In this document: positions 38,084-50,007 of the stretch, piece after piece | Layout of the letters: each line of letters starts with the position of its first letter | Position numbering within the stretch: the stretch's first letter is position 1 | DNA from: Bacillus sp. 123MFChir2 | GTDB taxonomy: Bacteria > Bacillota > Bacilli > Bacillales > Bacillaceae_G | Direction of reading: 5' to 3' | NCBI RefSeq assembly: GCF_000383235.1 | Contig: NZ_KB910924.1 | Coordinates: 124,001 to 188,000, forward strand | Length of the DNA: 64,000 nucleotides | Notes under the pieces: model-generated | Told to the model about the DNA's origin: nothing | Database searches by the model: none | Seen by the model: only the letters and a program-made list of their open reading frames with translations | Program-made: the position numbers and the translations under genes

Positions 38084-40057
38084 TTATTGCGTTGGATACA
38101 AAACTTCTTTTTCAATCAAGGTCGTTCCGTCACGAACAATTTTGTAACGACCCTTTTTTCCCTCTTGAATAATAAACTCAAGAGAGACTGTCGTTGACTC
38201 TGTTATCGTTCTCGTTTCAAACGGTTTATCCATAGTATTTTGCATATCTTCTTTATATATTTCAATTTTTTGTGGTGTTTTCTCTCCAGTTGCTGGCCCT
38301 TGATACTGAATTGGAATATTGTCAACTTTTACGATTTTTGTTGGTTTTTCTTTCTGTCCTTCAGAGACCGTAATCGTTACTTTTGCCCCTTCTTTTAAAT
38401 TCGTATCTGGCCTTGGTGATTGTGAAATAACAAGCCCTTTATCCACTGTATTGGAATATTCTCGTCTTATTTCCGGCACAAGTTTTTTTTCATTTAAATA
38501 GCTATTCACGCTATTTTCTGCCCAACCAGAAAAATCAACGAGTTGAATTTGTTTTGGCCCTTTACTAATCCATATCTTTACCTCTTGCTCTTTTTCAACA
38601 ATAAGTTGTCCTGCTTCTGGACTTTGTAACACAATTTCATTTTGCGGCTTTTCACTTTCAATATAATCAGGAACAACCCCTTTATATGGAGTCAATTCAT
38701 CTTTAATCTTCTCGTAATCTTTCCCTATCAAATTAGGCATTTTTTTCTTTTGCTTTCCACCAGATTGAAAAATTGTAATTTTTGTATTTTCTCGTACAAC
38801 TCGCCCTGCCGCTGGACTTGTTTTAATAACCTTACCTTCTTCTACTTCATCTGTATATATAACTTGAGGTGACGTCAATTCGAATCCTTTAAGTGTATTC
38901 ACTGCTTTTTCATATGTCATACCAGACACATCTGGCACTTTGACTTCCTTTGGAATGAAGAAACCTGGAATAACCGTCACTGCCAGTATTCCACAAACAA
39001 CTAAAAATAGAAAGATCGTCAACAAAATTTTAAGCCAACGATTACTTTTTTTCTTTTTTTGTTCTTTTTCTGAATCGTCCTGCTGTTTTTTTTCTTTCGA
39101 CTTTCCAGATAAAACAATTGTTTCTTCAGTATTTGTATTTAATAACTGTTCCTGCTGAATGATAGGAATCGCTTTTGTCGCTTCCATATCTTCTGGTATA
39201 TGAAAAGGTTGTTCATTTATTCGCTCTGGATATAAAGCAGTTTCAATATCACGTTTCATTGCATTTACAGACTGATAACGATGAAACGGATCTTTCGCTG
39301 TTGCTTTTAAAATAATATTTTCTACACTTTGCGGAATATCAGGATTCCATCTTTTTGGAGATGGTGTTTCATTTTGTAAATGTTTCAGTGCAATAGAAAC
39401 AGCAGATTCTCCAGAAAATGGCGGTCTTCCAGTTAATAGTTCAAACATTACAATCCCAAGAGAATAAATGTCTGATTGCTTATTCGCAACACCACCTCTT
39501 GCCTGTTCAGGAGATAAATAATGAACAGAACCAAGAACAGAATTTGTGTGTGTTATAGTGGTTGCACTTGTCGCAGTTGCGATTCCAAAATCTGTAACCT
39601 TCACAACACCATCATTTCGAACTAATATATTGTGAGGCTTAATATCACGGTGGACAATTTCAAAATGATGTGCATGAGCCATCGCAGCAGTTAATTGTTC
39701 CATAATAGCAATCGCTTCTTCTACAGGAAGAAGACCTCGCTGTTGTATATATTGCTTTAACGTTTGACCTGGTACATATTCCATAACAAGATAATAGATT
39801 CCATCTTCTTCTCCAACATCGTACATATTCACAATATTGGGATGCGATAACGTTGTAACTGACTGTGCTTCTCGATGGAAACGCTTAATAAATTCCTCAT
39901 TATTTGAATAGTCAAGCCGCAACATTTTTACAGCTACATCACGATCGAGTATATCATCATGCGCCAAATATACATTGGCCATTCCCCCGCCGCCAATCAT
40001 TTTAAGTAGCTTGTAACGATCATTTAGGCGTCTTCCAATCATCACGTTGTCATTCAC
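38084..40057 (-). CDS. prkC: PASTA-domain Ser/Thr protein kinase PrkC
   Basis: Membrane kinase that senses muropeptides and phosphorylates translation and envelope targets; it promotes spore germination in Bacillus. In the 657 residues the kinase domain spans about 14-275 (glycine loop GGGGMANV 22-29, Lys44, HRD 136-138, DFG 156-158, activation loop Thr-rich 161-171). A basic/acidic juxtamembrane stretch, one TM helix (342-363) and three extracellular PASTA repeats (about 373-433, 439-500, 508-567) follow. Its ATG overlaps the prpC stop by 4 bp. The stop lies in the GTTTCACTTTATT repeat end. Confidence 0.97.
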   Translation of the reverse strand: MNDNVMIGRRLNDRYKLLKMIGGGGMANVYLAHDDILDRDVAVKMLRLDYSNNEEFIKRFHREAQSVTTLSHPNIVNMYDVGEEDGIYYLVMEYVPGQTLKQYIQQRGLLPVEEAIAIMEQLTAAMAHAHHFEIVHRDIKPHNILVRNDGVVKVTDFGIATATSATTITHTNSVLGSVHYLSPEQARGGVANKQSDIYSLGIVMFELLTGRPPFSGESAVSIALKHLQNETPSPKRWNPDIPQSVENIILKATAKDPFHRYQSVNAMKRDIETALYPERINEQPFHIPEDMEATKAIPIIQQEQLLNTNTEETIVLSGKSKEKKQQDDSEKEQKKKKSNRWLKILLTIFLFLVVCGILAVTVIPGFFIPKEVKVPDVSGMTYEKAVNTLKGFELTSPQVIYTDEVEEGKVIKTSPAAGRVVRENTKITIFQSGGKQKKKMPNLIGKDYEKIKDELTPYKGVVPDYIESEKPQNEIVLQSPEAGQLIVEKEQEVKIWISKGPKQIQLVDFSGWAENSVNSYLNEKKLVPEIRREYSNTVDKGLVISQSPRPDTNLKEGAKVTITVSEGQKEKPTKIVKVDNIPIQYQGPATGEKTPQKIEIYKEDMQNTMDKPFETRTITESTTVSLEFIIQEGKKGRYKIVRDGTTLIEKEVLYPTQ

Positions 40058-40806
40058 CTACTTTCGTTCGCCGAGTCCGCATAATCAATAATGACAAGAG
40101 TAATATTGTCTTCTCCTCCAAAATCATTTGCAAGCTGCACAAGTTGTTGACTTTTCGTTTGCAAAGACTCATCAGATTGTAAAATTCCTTGCATATTATT
40201 CATTGCAACTTTATTAGATAATCCATCTGAGCAGAGCAACAACTGATCTCCCTCTTCTAACACTAAGGTTTTTACGTCTAATATAACGGTTTCTTCCGTT
40301 CCAAGCGCTCTAAGTAAAACATTTTTTCTCGGATGATATTCAGCATCTTCTTTGGAAATTTCTCCATGCCGAACGAGTTCATTTACAAGGGAATGATCTT
40401 CTGTAACAAGTGACATATAATCATCTGATAGCATATAACAGCGACTATCTCCAATATGACCAATTGTCACAAAATTATCCGTACATATCGCAGCAACGAT
40501 TGTTGTTCCCATCCCACTACATTCTGAATGTTCTCCAGAATATTTGTATACTCGTTCATTAATAATTTGGGCATGATTATGTAACCATTGTTCTGCTTTT
40601 TTAGGCGTATTCATATTATACGTTTGTTTCCAGTAATCATGGAACAATTGGATTGCCATCGAGCTAGCAACATCGCCTGCTCGATGACCCCCCATTCCAT
40701 CTGCTACAACCGCTAAAATATCACCATCTAAGTTACAAAATACTCCTGCACTATCTTCATTATGTTGACGAACTTTCCCTTTATCTGATAGAAACACGGT
40801 TTTCAT
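40054..40806 (-). CDS. prpC: PP2C-type protein phosphatase PrpC
   Basis: Mn-dependent phosphatase that reverses PrkC phosphorylation. 250 residues from an ATG at 40806 ([18 protein letters not shown]), just after GAGGTGAG; the adjacent ATG at 40809 cannot be excluded. PP2C motifs: [15 protein letters not shown] near 35, [10 protein letters not shown] near 120, LLCSDGLSN near 188 and [11 protein letters not shown] at the end. Four bases after rlmN; coupled to prkC. Confidence 0.97.
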   Translation of the reverse strand: MKTVFLSDKGKVRQHNEDSAGVFCNLDGDILAVVADGMGGHRAGDVASSMAIQLFHDYWKQTYNMNTPKKAEQWLHNHAQIINERVYKYSGEHSECSGMGTTIVAAICTDNFVTIGHIGDSRCYMLSDDYMSLVTEDHSLVNELVRHGEISKEDAEYHPRKNVLLRALGTEETVILDVKTLVLEEGDQLLLCSDGLSNKVAMNNMQGILQSDESLQTKSQQLVQLANDFGGEDNITLVIIDYADSANESR

Positions 40807-40810
40807 CATC

Positions 40811-41899
40811 TCACCTCGTCTCTTCTTTGCGCTCCTTTGCACGCAATTGACCGCAGGCTGCATCAATATCATGACCTTGTTCGCGACGAATTGTTACGTT
40901 AACACCACGATCTTTTAATGTTTTTTCAAACAAGAAAATTTGTTCACGCGGCGTTCTCACATAGTCACGTTCTGGTACATAGTTAACTGGAATTAAGTTA
41001 ACATGACACTTTACACCTTTTAACAGCCGAGCTAACTCTTCAGCATGTTCGACCTGGTCGTTTTCTCCGCCAAATAAGCCATATTCAAATGTAACGCGGC
41101 GTCCTGTTTTTTCAATGTAGTATTTAATAGCTTCCATTAAATCTGGCAGCTTGTACGCTCGGTTAATTGGCATTAATTTTGAACGAAGCTCTGTATTTGG
41201 AGCATGTAAAGAAACCGCAAAGTTAATTTGTATATTTTCTTCAGCAAACTTATAAATTTTCGGGATAATTCCACTTGTTGATACCGTCATATGACGCGCT
41301 CCAATGTGAAGTCCTTTTTCATGATTCACGATGCGTAAAAAGGCCATTAAACTATCATAATTATCAAATGGTTCTCCGATTCCCATCACAACAAGAGAGC
41401 TAACACGCTCATCTGTAGCGTCTAACTCACGTTGCACTTCGACAACTTGCGCAACAATCTCACCAGCTTCTAAATTACGTTTTAAGCCGCCAAGTGTTGA
41501 TGCGCAAAACGTACAGCCAATTCGGCACCCAACTTGTGTTGTCACACAAATTGAATTTCCGTATTCATGGCGCATTAATACTGTTTCAATAGAATAACCA
41601 TCATGCAGTTGAAATAAAAATTTAATCGTTCCATCTGAAGATGTTTGTTTTACTAATGTTTTTAAAGTTGTAATATCAAAGGAATTCGACAATTTTTCAC
41701 GCAATCCTTTAGAAAGGTTGGACATATCCTCAAAAGTTGTTACCCTTTTTTTGTATAGCCAATCAAAAATTTGACCAGCACGGAATTTCGGTTCCCCTTG
41801 TTCTTTTAACCATTGTTCCATATCATGAAGCTGCAAGGAATAAATAGATGGCTTTTTTTCTTCCAATTCTTTTTTTTGTTTTTTTACAGTAGTTTCCAT
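40811..41899 (-). CDS. rlmN: Dual-specificity RNA methyltransferase RlmN
   Basis: Radical-SAM enzyme making m2A2503 in 23S rRNA and m2A37 in some tRNAs. In the 362 residues the cluster-binding cysteines are in [11 protein letters not shown] (near 127-137), the methyl-carrying Cys is in the C-terminal AACGQLRA, and [11 protein letters not shown] is typical. Starts 4 bp after rsmB. Confidence 0.97.
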   Translation of the reverse strand: METTVKKQKKELEEKKPSIYSLQLHDMEQWLKEQGEPKFRAGQIFDWLYKKRVTTFEDMSNLSKGLREKLSNSFDITTLKTLVKQTSSDGTIKFLFQLHDGYSIETVLMRHEYGNSICVTTQVGCRIGCTFCASTLGGLKRNLEAGEIVAQVVEVQRELDATDERVSSLVVMGIGEPFDNYDSLMAFLRIVNHEKGLHIGARHMTVSTSGIIPKIYKFAEENIQINFAVSLHAPNTELRSKLMPINRAYKLPDLMEAIKYYIEKTGRRVTFEYGLFGGENDQVEHAEELARLLKGVKCHVNLIPVNYVPERDYVRTPREQIFLFEKTLKDRGVNVTIRREQGHDIDAACGQLRAKERKEETR

Positions 41900-41903
41900 G
41901 ATG

Positions 41904-43238
41904 CTACACCTTCTTTCTTAAACAAGCAATATAAAATCCATCCGTTGCAAAGTAATGCGGCAAAATTTGCACTCCACCTTTTCCTACATATGGATGCACA
42001 GCTTTTGGCAATCGGTCTTTCATTGTTGTATCCCATTCAAATTCAGAATGTAATTGTAAAAACTGCTCGATTACTTGTTCATTTTCTACTTTCTCAATTG
42101 TACACGTACTATAAACAAGGCGTCCTCCCTTTTTCAACAAAGGAGCTACCTTTTCTAAAATAGACAGTTGAATATTGGCAAGTCTTTCACTATCTTCTTT
42201 TTGTTTTCCCATTTTAATATCTGGCTTACGGCGAAGTACCCCAAACCCAGAACACGGCGCATCTACTAATACTTTATCAAAGCTCTCTTGTTCAAAATGC
42301 TCTTGTACTTTCCGTGCATCAAGTGCTTTTGCTTCGACATTTTCTAGTTGAAGACGCTTTGCCTGCTGCTGAATTAAACGTACTTTATGTGGGTGTAAAT
42401 CAAGAGAAATAACTTTTCCCGTTCCTCCCAAACGTTCTGCAATATGCGTTGTCTTCCCGCCAGGAGCGGCGCAGCTATCTAGAATAATATCTCCTGCTTT
42501 CGGATCAAGCGCGCGAGCCACAAGCATAGAACTTTCATCTTGAATAGATAGAAATCCTTCTTGAAATGCTTCTGTATGAGCTAGATTCCCTTTTTCAATT
42601 TGAATCGCATCTTCCGATAAATCGCCATGCTTTGCTTGCAGCCCTTCTGTTTCTAACATTTTGAGCGCATCTTCTACAGACGTTTTCGCTACATTAACCC
42701 TGGCTGTTGGAACTGGCGGGAGTAAGTTTACTTCACACATTTGTCTTGCTGTTTCAATTCCGTATGCTTCTATCCACTCTTTTACAAGCCATTCTGGATG
42801 GCTTGTTGCAATAGCAAGGCGCTTTTCTGGACTTTTAATCTCATCTAGCGATAGAACTCCTTCACGCTGAATCGAACGAAGTACCCCATTCACAAGTCCA
42901 GCGATTCCTTTATGACCACGACGCTTCGCAATTTCAACTGCTTCATGAATGGCAGCATGCTCTGGAACACGATCTAAATACAGCATTTGATATAAAGAGA
43001 GACGAAGGAGTACTTTCACCCACAGTTCAATCTTTTTTCGTAAAAACGGCTGTAAATAATAATCAAGTGTATCACGTCGCTGGATTGTTCCGTATACAAT
43101 TTCAGTTAACAAGCCAACATCTTTTTTATCAATGCTACTCTTTTCAATCAGGTTGTTTAAAAGCAAGTTGCTATATGCACCGCTTTTTTCAACTTGTACT
43201 AAACCGTCAAGAGCTAATTCACGAACATTTTGTTTCAT
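41904..43238 (-). CDS. rsmB: 16S rRNA m5C967 methyltransferase RsmB (Sun)
   Basis: The 444-residue enzyme has an N-terminal NusB-like domain (1-140) and a C-terminal NOL1/NOP2 methyltransferase domain: [13 protein letters not shown] (SAM), [16 protein letters not shown] (motif IV Cys) and [12 protein letters not shown] (motif VI Cys). ATG overlaps the fmt stop by 4 bp. Confidence 0.97.
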   Translation of the reverse strand: MKQNVRELALDGLVQVEKSGAYSNLLLNNLIEKSSIDKKDVGLLTEIVYGTIQRRDTLDYYLQPFLRKKIELWVKVLLRLSLYQMLYLDRVPEHAAIHEAVEIAKRRGHKGIAGLVNGVLRSIQREGVLSLDEIKSPEKRLAIATSHPEWLVKEWIEAYGIETARQMCEVNLLPPVPTARVNVAKTSVEDALKMLETEGLQAKHGDLSEDAIQIEKGNLAHTEAFQEGFLSIQDESSMLVARALDPKAGDIILDSCAAPGGKTTHIAERLGGTGKVISLDLHPHKVRLIQQQAKRLQLENVEAKALDARKVQEHFEQESFDKVLVDAPCSGFGVLRRKPDIKMGKQKEDSERLANIQLSILEKVAPLLKKGGRLVYSTCTIEKVENEQVIEQFLQLHSEFEWDTTMKDRLPKAVHPYVGKGGVQILPHYFATDGFYIACLRKKV

Positions 43239-44179
43239 GCGTCTTCTCCTAACTTCGTACCTATTTCAGGTTTTGTTCCACGTAAAAATTGTGAACAGTC
43301 CATGCGTTTTTTACCGGATGGTTGCAACTCCGTGATTTTAATTGCTGTTTCATTTCCTGTTGCGACAACGAAACCATCTTCTTCAATTGCAACAACTGCC
43401 CCAGCTTCGGCTCTATCTGTTACAGGAACTTTTTCTCCCCACCATACTTTTACAACTTGTCCTGCTAATGTCGTATAAGCTACTGGCCATGGATTTAAAC
43501 CACGAATATGATTGTAGATTTCTTCTCCTGTTTTCGTCCAATCAATCTTTTCCTGCTCACGTTTAATATTATAAGCAAATGTTGCTTCTTCCTCATTCTG
43601 TTTAATTGGTTCTAATTTCCCTTGTATTAAAAGCGGCACCGTTTCAGATAATAACTGAGCTCCCGCAACGCTTAATTTATCAAATAATGAGCCGGTTGTT
43701 TCACGTTCGGTAATTTCCACTTCTACTTGCGTTAAAATATCACCAGCATCTAATTTTTCAACCATATACATAATCGTAATGCCTGTTTTTTCTTTTCCTT
43801 GCATAATTGAGTAATGAATAGGTGCACCGCCGCGAAGCTCTGGAAGTAATGAAGCATGGACATTAATACATCCATATTTCGGCGCTTCTAAAATTTCATT
43901 TGGTACAATTTGTCCAAATGCAGCTGTCACAATTAAATCCGGCTCTAATGCCAACACCTTTTCATATTCCTCTTTTTCACGAATCTTTAACGGTTGTAAT
44001 ACCGGAATACCATGTTTTTCTGCTTCAACTTTCACAGGCGTTGGGGTTAACACCTTTTTTCTACCTACCGGACGATCGGGCTGCGTTACAACCCCAATCA
44101 CATCATATCCATCTTCAATAAGACGACGAAGCACCGGCACTGAAAAGTCCGGTGTTCCCATAAATACAACTTTCACCAT
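43235..44179 (-). CDS. fmt: Methionyl-tRNA formyltransferase
   Basis: Formylates initiator Met-tRNA with 10-formyl-THF. The 314 residues begin [20 protein letters not shown]; the catalytic core [20 protein letters not shown] (near 108) has the Asn-His pair. C-terminal OB domain from about 205. Preceded by AAAGGAG; def (the deformylase acting on the same proteins) is 16 bp upstream. Confidence 0.97.
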   Translation of the reverse strand: MVKVVFMGTPDFSVPVLRRLIEDGYDVIGVVTQPDRPVGRKKVLTPTPVKVEAEKHGIPVLQPLKIREKEEYEKVLALEPDLIVTAAFGQIVPNEILEAPKYGCINVHASLLPELRGGAPIHYSIMQGKEKTGITIMYMVEKLDAGDILTQVEVEITERETTGSLFDKLSVAGAQLLSETVPLLIQGKLEPIKQNEEEATFAYNIKREQEKIDWTKTGEEIYNHIRGLNPWPVAYTTLAGQVVKVWWGEKVPVTDRAEAGAVVAIEEDGFVVATGNETAIKITELQPSGKKRMDCSQFLRGTKPEIGTKLGEDA

Positions 44180-44195
44180 TTGAAAAACTCTCCTT

Positions 44196-44672
44196 TTACA
44201 TCTCTTCTAATTCATTTTCCTCATAATATCGCGTTACTTTAGATGTAAATAACACACCATGTAGATGATCGATTTCATGTTGAATTGCACGGGCCAAAAA
44301 GCCATCTGCTTCTAATAAAAACACTTTCCCGCGGCGATTTTGAGCACGTACTTTAATATACTCAGCACGGATTACATCACCAAAAAGTCCCGGAAAACTT
44401 AAGCAGCCTTCGGGACCTACTTGTTCACCACGTTGTTCTAATATAACAGGATTAATTAATTCAATTCTCCCGTTATCATCATCAATGTCCACAACAGCAA
44501 CTTGCAGACTTACACCAACTTGCGGTGCTGCTAATCCAACACCATCTGCAATTAACATTGTTTCGTGCATATCTTTTAAAAGCTTCACTAACTTTTTATC
44601 AAAATTTATAACACGTTCACAAGGTGTTTCTAATACTTCATTTGGATGTTTTACAATTTCTAATGTTGCCAT
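44196..44672 (-). CDS. def: Peptide deformylase
   Basis: Metalloenzyme that removes the formyl group from nascent proteins. The 158 residues contain all three motifs: [10 protein letters not shown] (near 43), EGCLSFPG (Cys ligand, near 89) and QHEIDHLHG (two His ligands, near 130). This is the short type-1 form. AAAGGAG lies upstream. Confidence 0.97.
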   Translation of the reverse strand: MATLEIVKHPNEVLETPCERVINFDKKLVKLLKDMHETMLIADGVGLAAPQVGVSLQVAVVDIDDDNGRIELINPVILEQRGEQVGPEGCLSFPGLFGDVIRAEYIKVRAQNRRGKVFLLEADGFLARAIQHEIDHLHGVLFTSKVTRYYEENELEEM

Positions 44673-44705
44673 ACTGCTCTCCTTTTCAACTTACGATCGA
44701 ATTGA

Positions 44706-44817
44706 AATAAAGTGAAGCTTCCATCGATGGAGGCAGCCCACTTAACCGGGCGCATGCCAGCAGTAAGAGTACGGGCAGCGAATCTTTGCCTCCTACTAGT
44801 AACGGTTCCACTTTATT
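44706..44817 (-). repeat. Family B repeat, copy 3, with inverted ends
   Basis: 112 bp between priA and def with ends AATAAAGTGAAGC (left) and GGTTCCACTTTATT (right) that are near-inverse. It contains palindromic CCATCGATGG, GGAGGCA/TGCCTCC and, on minus, CTGCCCGTACTC..CCGGTTAA resembling copy 1 and 2 internals. Confidence 0.65.
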
Positions 44818-44846
44818 TTATCCATTTGCCTCTAAATTCAGCTTTG

Positions 44847-47252
44847 CTACATCAACATAGTTGGATTAAAATCAATCGAAATTTGCAAGTCTTTTTGCAT
44901 TTCTGCTTGATAATGTTCATTTATCATTTTAAGCACGTACTTTAAGTTTGGTTCCCGTTTGTATTTTATCATGCATTGGTAGCGATATCTATCTTTTATA
45001 CGAGGAATTGCCGAAGCAACCGGACCTAAGACCATCGTTTTCTGTGAACAATGTTGTCGTAAAAAACCAACAATTTTCTCTGTTACCTGCACTGCTTTTA
45101 ATAATTCTGGATGAGATACTGTAACTAATGCGACATAATAATAAGGTGGATATTGCCGCATTTTCCTCATATACATCTCACGTTCAAAAAACACCTCATA
45201 CTTCTGTTGTTTTGCTAATTCTATACTATAGTGCTCAGGTGTATACGTTTGAATAACTACTTCTCCTGGAAGTTCGTGACGTCCAGCTCGGCCGCTTACT
45301 TGTGTTAAAAGCTGATATGTTTTTTCACTCGCCCGAAAATCCGGCAAATGCAGCATTGTATCTGCTGTCAATACACCTACAAGCGTCACGTTTGGAAAAT
45401 CAAGACCTTTCGCAATCATTTGCGTTCCAAGTAAAATATCTGCCTCTCCTGCCCCAAATGACTTTAGGAGCTTTTCATGCATCCCTTTACGACTTGTCGT
45501 ATCCACATCCATTCGAATCACACGTGCTTCTGGGAACAATTTTGTAATTTCTTCTTCAACCTTTTGTGTCCCTGTCCCAAAGAAGCGGATATAGGTACTA
45601 TTACAAGCAGGACAAGCATTCGGTAAATTTTCCTCATAACTACAATAATGACATTTCAAGCGGTTATTCATTCTGTGATATGTAAGTGAAATATCACAGT
45701 GCGGGCATTGTACAACATATCCGCAATCACGGCACATAACAAATGTCGAATGCCCTCTTCGGTTTAAAAAAAGCACCATTTGTTCTTTTTTCTCTAATCG
45801 ATCCGCTATCTTCTCATGAAGAAGCTGAGAAAACATAGAACGGTTGCCACCCCTAAGCTCTTCTCTCATATCAATAATCTCAACTGCCGGCAAATCCCGT
45901 TCATTCATCCGTTTTGTCATTGTAAGAAGTGTATATACACCTTTTTGGGCACGAGCAAACGATTCTAATGTAGGTGTAGCACTTCCTAATACAACTGAAC
46001 AATTGTGATATTCTCCCCGCCGAATTGCAACAGAACGTGCATGGTAGCGTGGATTGTCCTCTTGTTTGTAACTCGATTCATGTTCTTCATCAATAATAAT
46101 AATTCCTAAATTCTCAAATGGTGCAAAAATTGCTGAACGCGCGCCTACAACTACTTTGACTTCTTTCCGTAAGATTTTACGCCATTCATCATATTTTTCC
46201 CCAACAGACAATGCACTATGAAGAACAGCAACTTGCGAACCAAAACGCCCTTTAAAACGATCTACCATTTGCGGCGTTAACGAAATTTCAGGTACAAGTA
46301 CAATCGCTTCTTTTCCTTTCCTGAGCACTTCTTCAATTGACTGTAAATAAACTTCTGTTTTTCCGCTCCCTGTGACACCGTACAGTAAAAACGTCTCATG
46401 CTGCTCTTCTGTAATAGAAGTTAAGATCGGTGCAATCACCTGTCGTTGCTCTTCTGTAAGCGGGAATGGTTTTGTGCGTTCAAAAGCATCATCGTCATAC
46501 GGATTCCGGTATACTTCCACATATTTTTCAGCTAACAAACCTTTTTTCACAAGAGATTTAATGGGGGCATCCGTCATTTGCAATTCTTCCATTACTACTT
46601 TTAACGGTACAGACTGATAATGTTCCATGAAATAATACAATACATCTTGCTGCTTTTTACTCTTTAGATGAAAGGCCGTTTCCTCTAATTCTTCATAAGG
46701 CAAAACAGGTTGAATCATTTTTTGTTTTTTCTTTTGCCCTTTATCCTTTACTTCGTAAACAACTTCTAGAGTCCCTTTTGCAATTTCTGTTTGCACCGCA
46801 CGATACAACTGCGGCCATTCATCAAGTACATTCCAGTCGATGCTTTCTTTTCCTTGAAAGAGCAATTTCACATTGGCCGCTATGTCTTCCGGTCTATGAA
46901 GACGTAGCTGTTTTTTATATGTCGCTTTAATTGCTGTTGGCAACATCACTTGAAATGCTGAAATTGTGAAACAAAGCGTTTCGTTTGTAAGCCAACTCCC
47001 AAGCTGCAACAATTCCTCATTTAATACAGGTGTAACATCTAACAATTCATGCAATGTTTTCAACTTGTTTACATCTACATCTACTGTATCTTTTATCCCA
47101 ATGACAAATCCTTGTAATTTTCGTGGTCCAAATGGAACAACGACTCGCATACCCGTTTGAACAAGATCTTCCCAACGTTTAGGAATAATATAATCGAATG
47201 GCCTATCCGTTTGCCTTGCTGGAACATCGACAATTACACTTGCAAATTTCAT
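44847..47252 (-). CDS. priA: Primosomal protein N' (replication restart helicase PriA)
   Basis: Restarts collapsed forks by loading the replicative helicase. The 801 residues have an N-terminal 3'-DNA-binding domain (MKFASVIVDVPARQTDRPFDY), Walker A GVTGSGKTE near 292, DEEH motif, and eight paired cysteines of the zinc-binding insert (CRDCGYVVQCPHC then CHYCSYEE..CPAC, about 505-550), then the helicase C-terminal motifs (GTQMIAKGLDFPNVTLV, QVSGRAGR). ATG overlaps the coaBC stop by 4 bp. Confidence 0.97.
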   Translation of the reverse strand: MKFASVIVDVPARQTDRPFDYIIPKRWEDLVQTGMRVVVPFGPRKLQGFVIGIKDTVDVDVNKLKTLHELLDVTPVLNEELLQLGSWLTNETLCFTISAFQVMLPTAIKATYKKQLRLHRPEDIAANVKLLFQGKESIDWNVLDEWPQLYRAVQTEIAKGTLEVVYEVKDKGQKKKQKMIQPVLPYEELEETAFHLKSKKQQDVLYYFMEHYQSVPLKVVMEELQMTDAPIKSLVKKGLLAEKYVEVYRNPYDDDAFERTKPFPLTEEQRQVIAPILTSITEEQHETFLLYGVTGSGKTEVYLQSIEEVLRKGKEAIVLVPEISLTPQMVDRFKGRFGSQVAVLHSALSVGEKYDEWRKILRKEVKVVVGARSAIFAPFENLGIIIIDEEHESSYKQEDNPRYHARSVAIRRGEYHNCSVVLGSATPTLESFARAQKGVYTLLTMTKRMNERDLPAVEIIDMREELRGGNRSMFSQLLHEKIADRLEKKEQMVLFLNRRGHSTFVMCRDCGYVVQCPHCDISLTYHRMNNRLKCHYCSYEENLPNACPACNSTYIRFFGTGTQKVEEEITKLFPEARVIRMDVDTTSRKGMHEKLLKSFGAGEADILLGTQMIAKGLDFPNVTLVGVLTADTMLHLPDFRASEKTYQLLTQVSGRAGRHELPGEVVIQTYTPEHYSIELAKQQKYEVFFEREMYMRKMRQYPPYYYVALVTVSHPELLKAVQVTEKIVGFLRQHCSQKTMVLGPVASAIPRIKDRYRYQCMIKYKREPNLKYVLKMINEHYQAEMQKDLQISIDFNPTMLM

Positions 47253-48454
47253 GCAGGATCCTCTTCCAACATTTTTTCAACATGTAGTAAAATTTCTCTC
47301 GCTACTTCCAGCTTTGTTAATAGCGGCAATTCAACCACGGCGCCATTTCGTTTATACATTGTCACAATATTTGTGTCCGTACCAAATCCTGCTCCTTCTG
47401 CTTTTACATCATTCGCAACAATCATGTCAGCATTTTTTTTACGTAATTTTTTCGTTGCATACTCTTCAACGTTCGTCGTTTCTGCTGCAAAACCAATGAG
47501 TAATTGATGCTCTTTTCGCTCACCTAATGTTTTAAGAATATCTATCGTACGTTCCAATTCGATGATTGTATCGCCATTTTTCTTTTTCATTTTTTCATCA
47601 TAAACGATTTTCGGCCGATAATCTGCAACGGCAGCTGTTTTAATCACAACATCCATACGAGAATAATGATATAAAACTGCCTCTAACATATCTTGTGCTG
47701 ATTCCACTTGGATTGTCGTTACATTCGCAGGCGGTGTTAGCGCCGTTGGACCAGAAATAAGAATGACTTCTGCACCAAGATTTGCCGCAACTTCCGCAAG
47801 TGCATATCCCATTTTTCCAGAAGAAAAATTCGTCATAAAACGAACTGGATCAATTTTTTCACGTGTCGGTCCCGCCGTCACCAATATTTGTTTTCCTAGC
47901 AGCCACTTCTCTTCTGAAAAATGCTTTTCTAACATTGCTACAATGTTTTCTGGTTCTTCTAACCGACCTTTAGCAACATATCCGCAAGCTAAAAAGCCTT
48001 CTCCAGGCTCTATAAATGTATATCCTAACTGTTTTAGCGTTTGCATATTTTTTTGGACAACTGGATTTTCATACATATGAACATTCATCGCAGGTGCAAT
48101 CCACACTGGTGCTATTGTTGCCAGAAGAGTCGTTGAAATCATATCATCTGCAAGACCATTTGCGAATTTGCCAATGATGTTTGCTGTCGCCGGTGCAACA
48201 AGTACAAGATCAGCCCAGTCTGCTAAATCAATATGAGCAATGACTGCTGAATCTTTTTCATCAAATGTATCTGTGTATACATCATGGCGAGAAAGCGCCT
48301 GAAATGTAAGTGGTGTAACAAACTTCATTGCCGACTCGCTCATTATTACTTTTACAAGCGCACCTGCCTGTGTTAACTTACTTGTTAGTGCAGCTGCTTT
48401 AAATACAGCAATGCCTCCTGTAACACATAAAAGTATTTTTTTCCCTTTTAACAT
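47249..48454 (-). CDS. coaBC: Phosphopantothenoylcysteine decarboxylase/synthetase
   Basis: Bifunctional CoA biosynthesis enzyme. In 401 residues, CoaC (1-190) shows the FMN-binding GGIAVFKA, active His in AHIDLADWADL (near 75) and PAMNVHMYENP; CoaB (190-401) shows VTAGPTREKIDPVRFM, SSGKMGYALA and KLRKKNADMIVANDV. Next to rpoZ-gmk as usual. Confidence 0.97.
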   Translation of the reverse strand: MLKGKKILLCVTGGIAVFKAAALTSKLTQAGALVKVIMSESAMKFVTPLTFQALSRHDVYTDTFDEKDSAVIAHIDLADWADLVLVAPATANIIGKFANGLADDMISTTLLATIAPVWIAPAMNVHMYENPVVQKNMQTLKQLGYTFIEPGEGFLACGYVAKGRLEEPENIVAMLEKHFSEEKWLLGKQILVTAGPTREKIDPVRFMTNFSSGKMGYALAEVAANLGAEVILISGPTALTPPANVTTIQVESAQDMLEAVLYHYSRMDVVIKTAAVADYRPKIVYDEKMKKKNGDTIIELERTIDILKTLGERKEHQLLIGFAAETTNVEEYATKKLRKKNADMIVANDVKAEGAGFGTDTNIVTMYKRNGAVVELPLLTKLEVAREILLHVEKMLEEDPA

Positions 48455-48539
48455 AAGTCTCGTCCTCTTTCTTTCATGACTCCTATCGGAACTTCAAGTC
48501 ACTTATCATCACAGCATACAAGTACAAGCTGTCGTTATT

Positions 48540-48743
48540 TTATATACTCCATGAATCCATTTTGATTTTTCGACATATAGATCGCTGCTATGCAGAATAC
48601 AACATGACCGCCACTTGCTTTCTCCCTTTGTTTTAAACCTCGCATGTGGTAGGAAAAGGCCCTGACCGCTTCTATGCATGGCCAGATGCTCTCGCCCATC
48701 TAATAAGAAAGCTTTTATGTTGTTCTTTCATTTATCTATATCG
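48540..48743 (+). repeat. bcr1-like repeat, copy 7
   Basis: Near full-length: ATGAATCCATTTTGATTTTT, CGACATATAGATCGCTGCTA, TTGCTTTCTCCCTTTGTTTT, core GGCCCTGACCGCTTCTATG with following CATGGCCAGATGCTCTCGCC. Its 5' end is the closest match to the one at the dprA stop. Confidence 0.8.
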
Positions 48744-48744
48744 T

Positions 48745-48782
48745 AAAAAAATAACAACCTACTTGTAAATAGGTTGTTACTG
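48745..48782 (-). terminator. Terminator after rpoZ
   Basis: Perfect 10-bp stem TAACAACCTA (48753-48762) / TAGGTTGTTA (48771-48780), with seven T's on minus. Confidence 0.85.
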
Positions 48783-48832
48783 TTACATAGAAAAGTATAG
48801 TATCTATGCCTCTATTTGTCGAAAAGAAAGCT

Positions 48833-49045
48833 TTACTTTTGGTTGTTATCTTCACTTGGTTCGTAGTTTAATATTTGCGCATTAATTTCTTCTAATGCTT
48901 TGCCTACAAATTTATGAGATACTGGTCGCTCAACACCACAATCGTTATGCTCTTGCATTTCACGGGCGCGCTTTGCAGCTACTGTTACTAGCGTATACTT
49001 AGAATCAATTTTTTGTAACAATGAATCAATAGATGGGTTTAACAT
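48833..49045 (-). CDS. rpoZ: RNA polymerase omega subunit
   Basis: Small subunit that stabilizes beta' in RNA polymerase. The 70 residues begin [20 protein letters not shown] and include [10 protein letters not shown], the omega signature. The ATG is one base past the gmk stop, so the two are coupled. Confidence 0.96.
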   Translation of the reverse strand: MLNPSIDSLLQKIDSKYTLVTVAAKRAREMQEHNDCGVERPVSHKFVGKALEEINAQILNYEPSEDNNQK

Positions 49046-49046
49046 A

Positions 49047-49941
<895 letters not shown>

Positions 49942-50007
49942 AATTTGCGCCTCCTAGTAAGTCTATCCGATTTCTCCCTCTCGTATAACTTCGTATACAA
50001 TTGACAG

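Larger units (their letters stand above)
48455..48832. other. 378-bp coaBC-rpoZ gap: repeat and terminator only
   Basis: Filled by bcr1-like copy 7 and the rpoZ terminator. No ORF with a ribosome binding site was seen. Confidence 0.6.
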
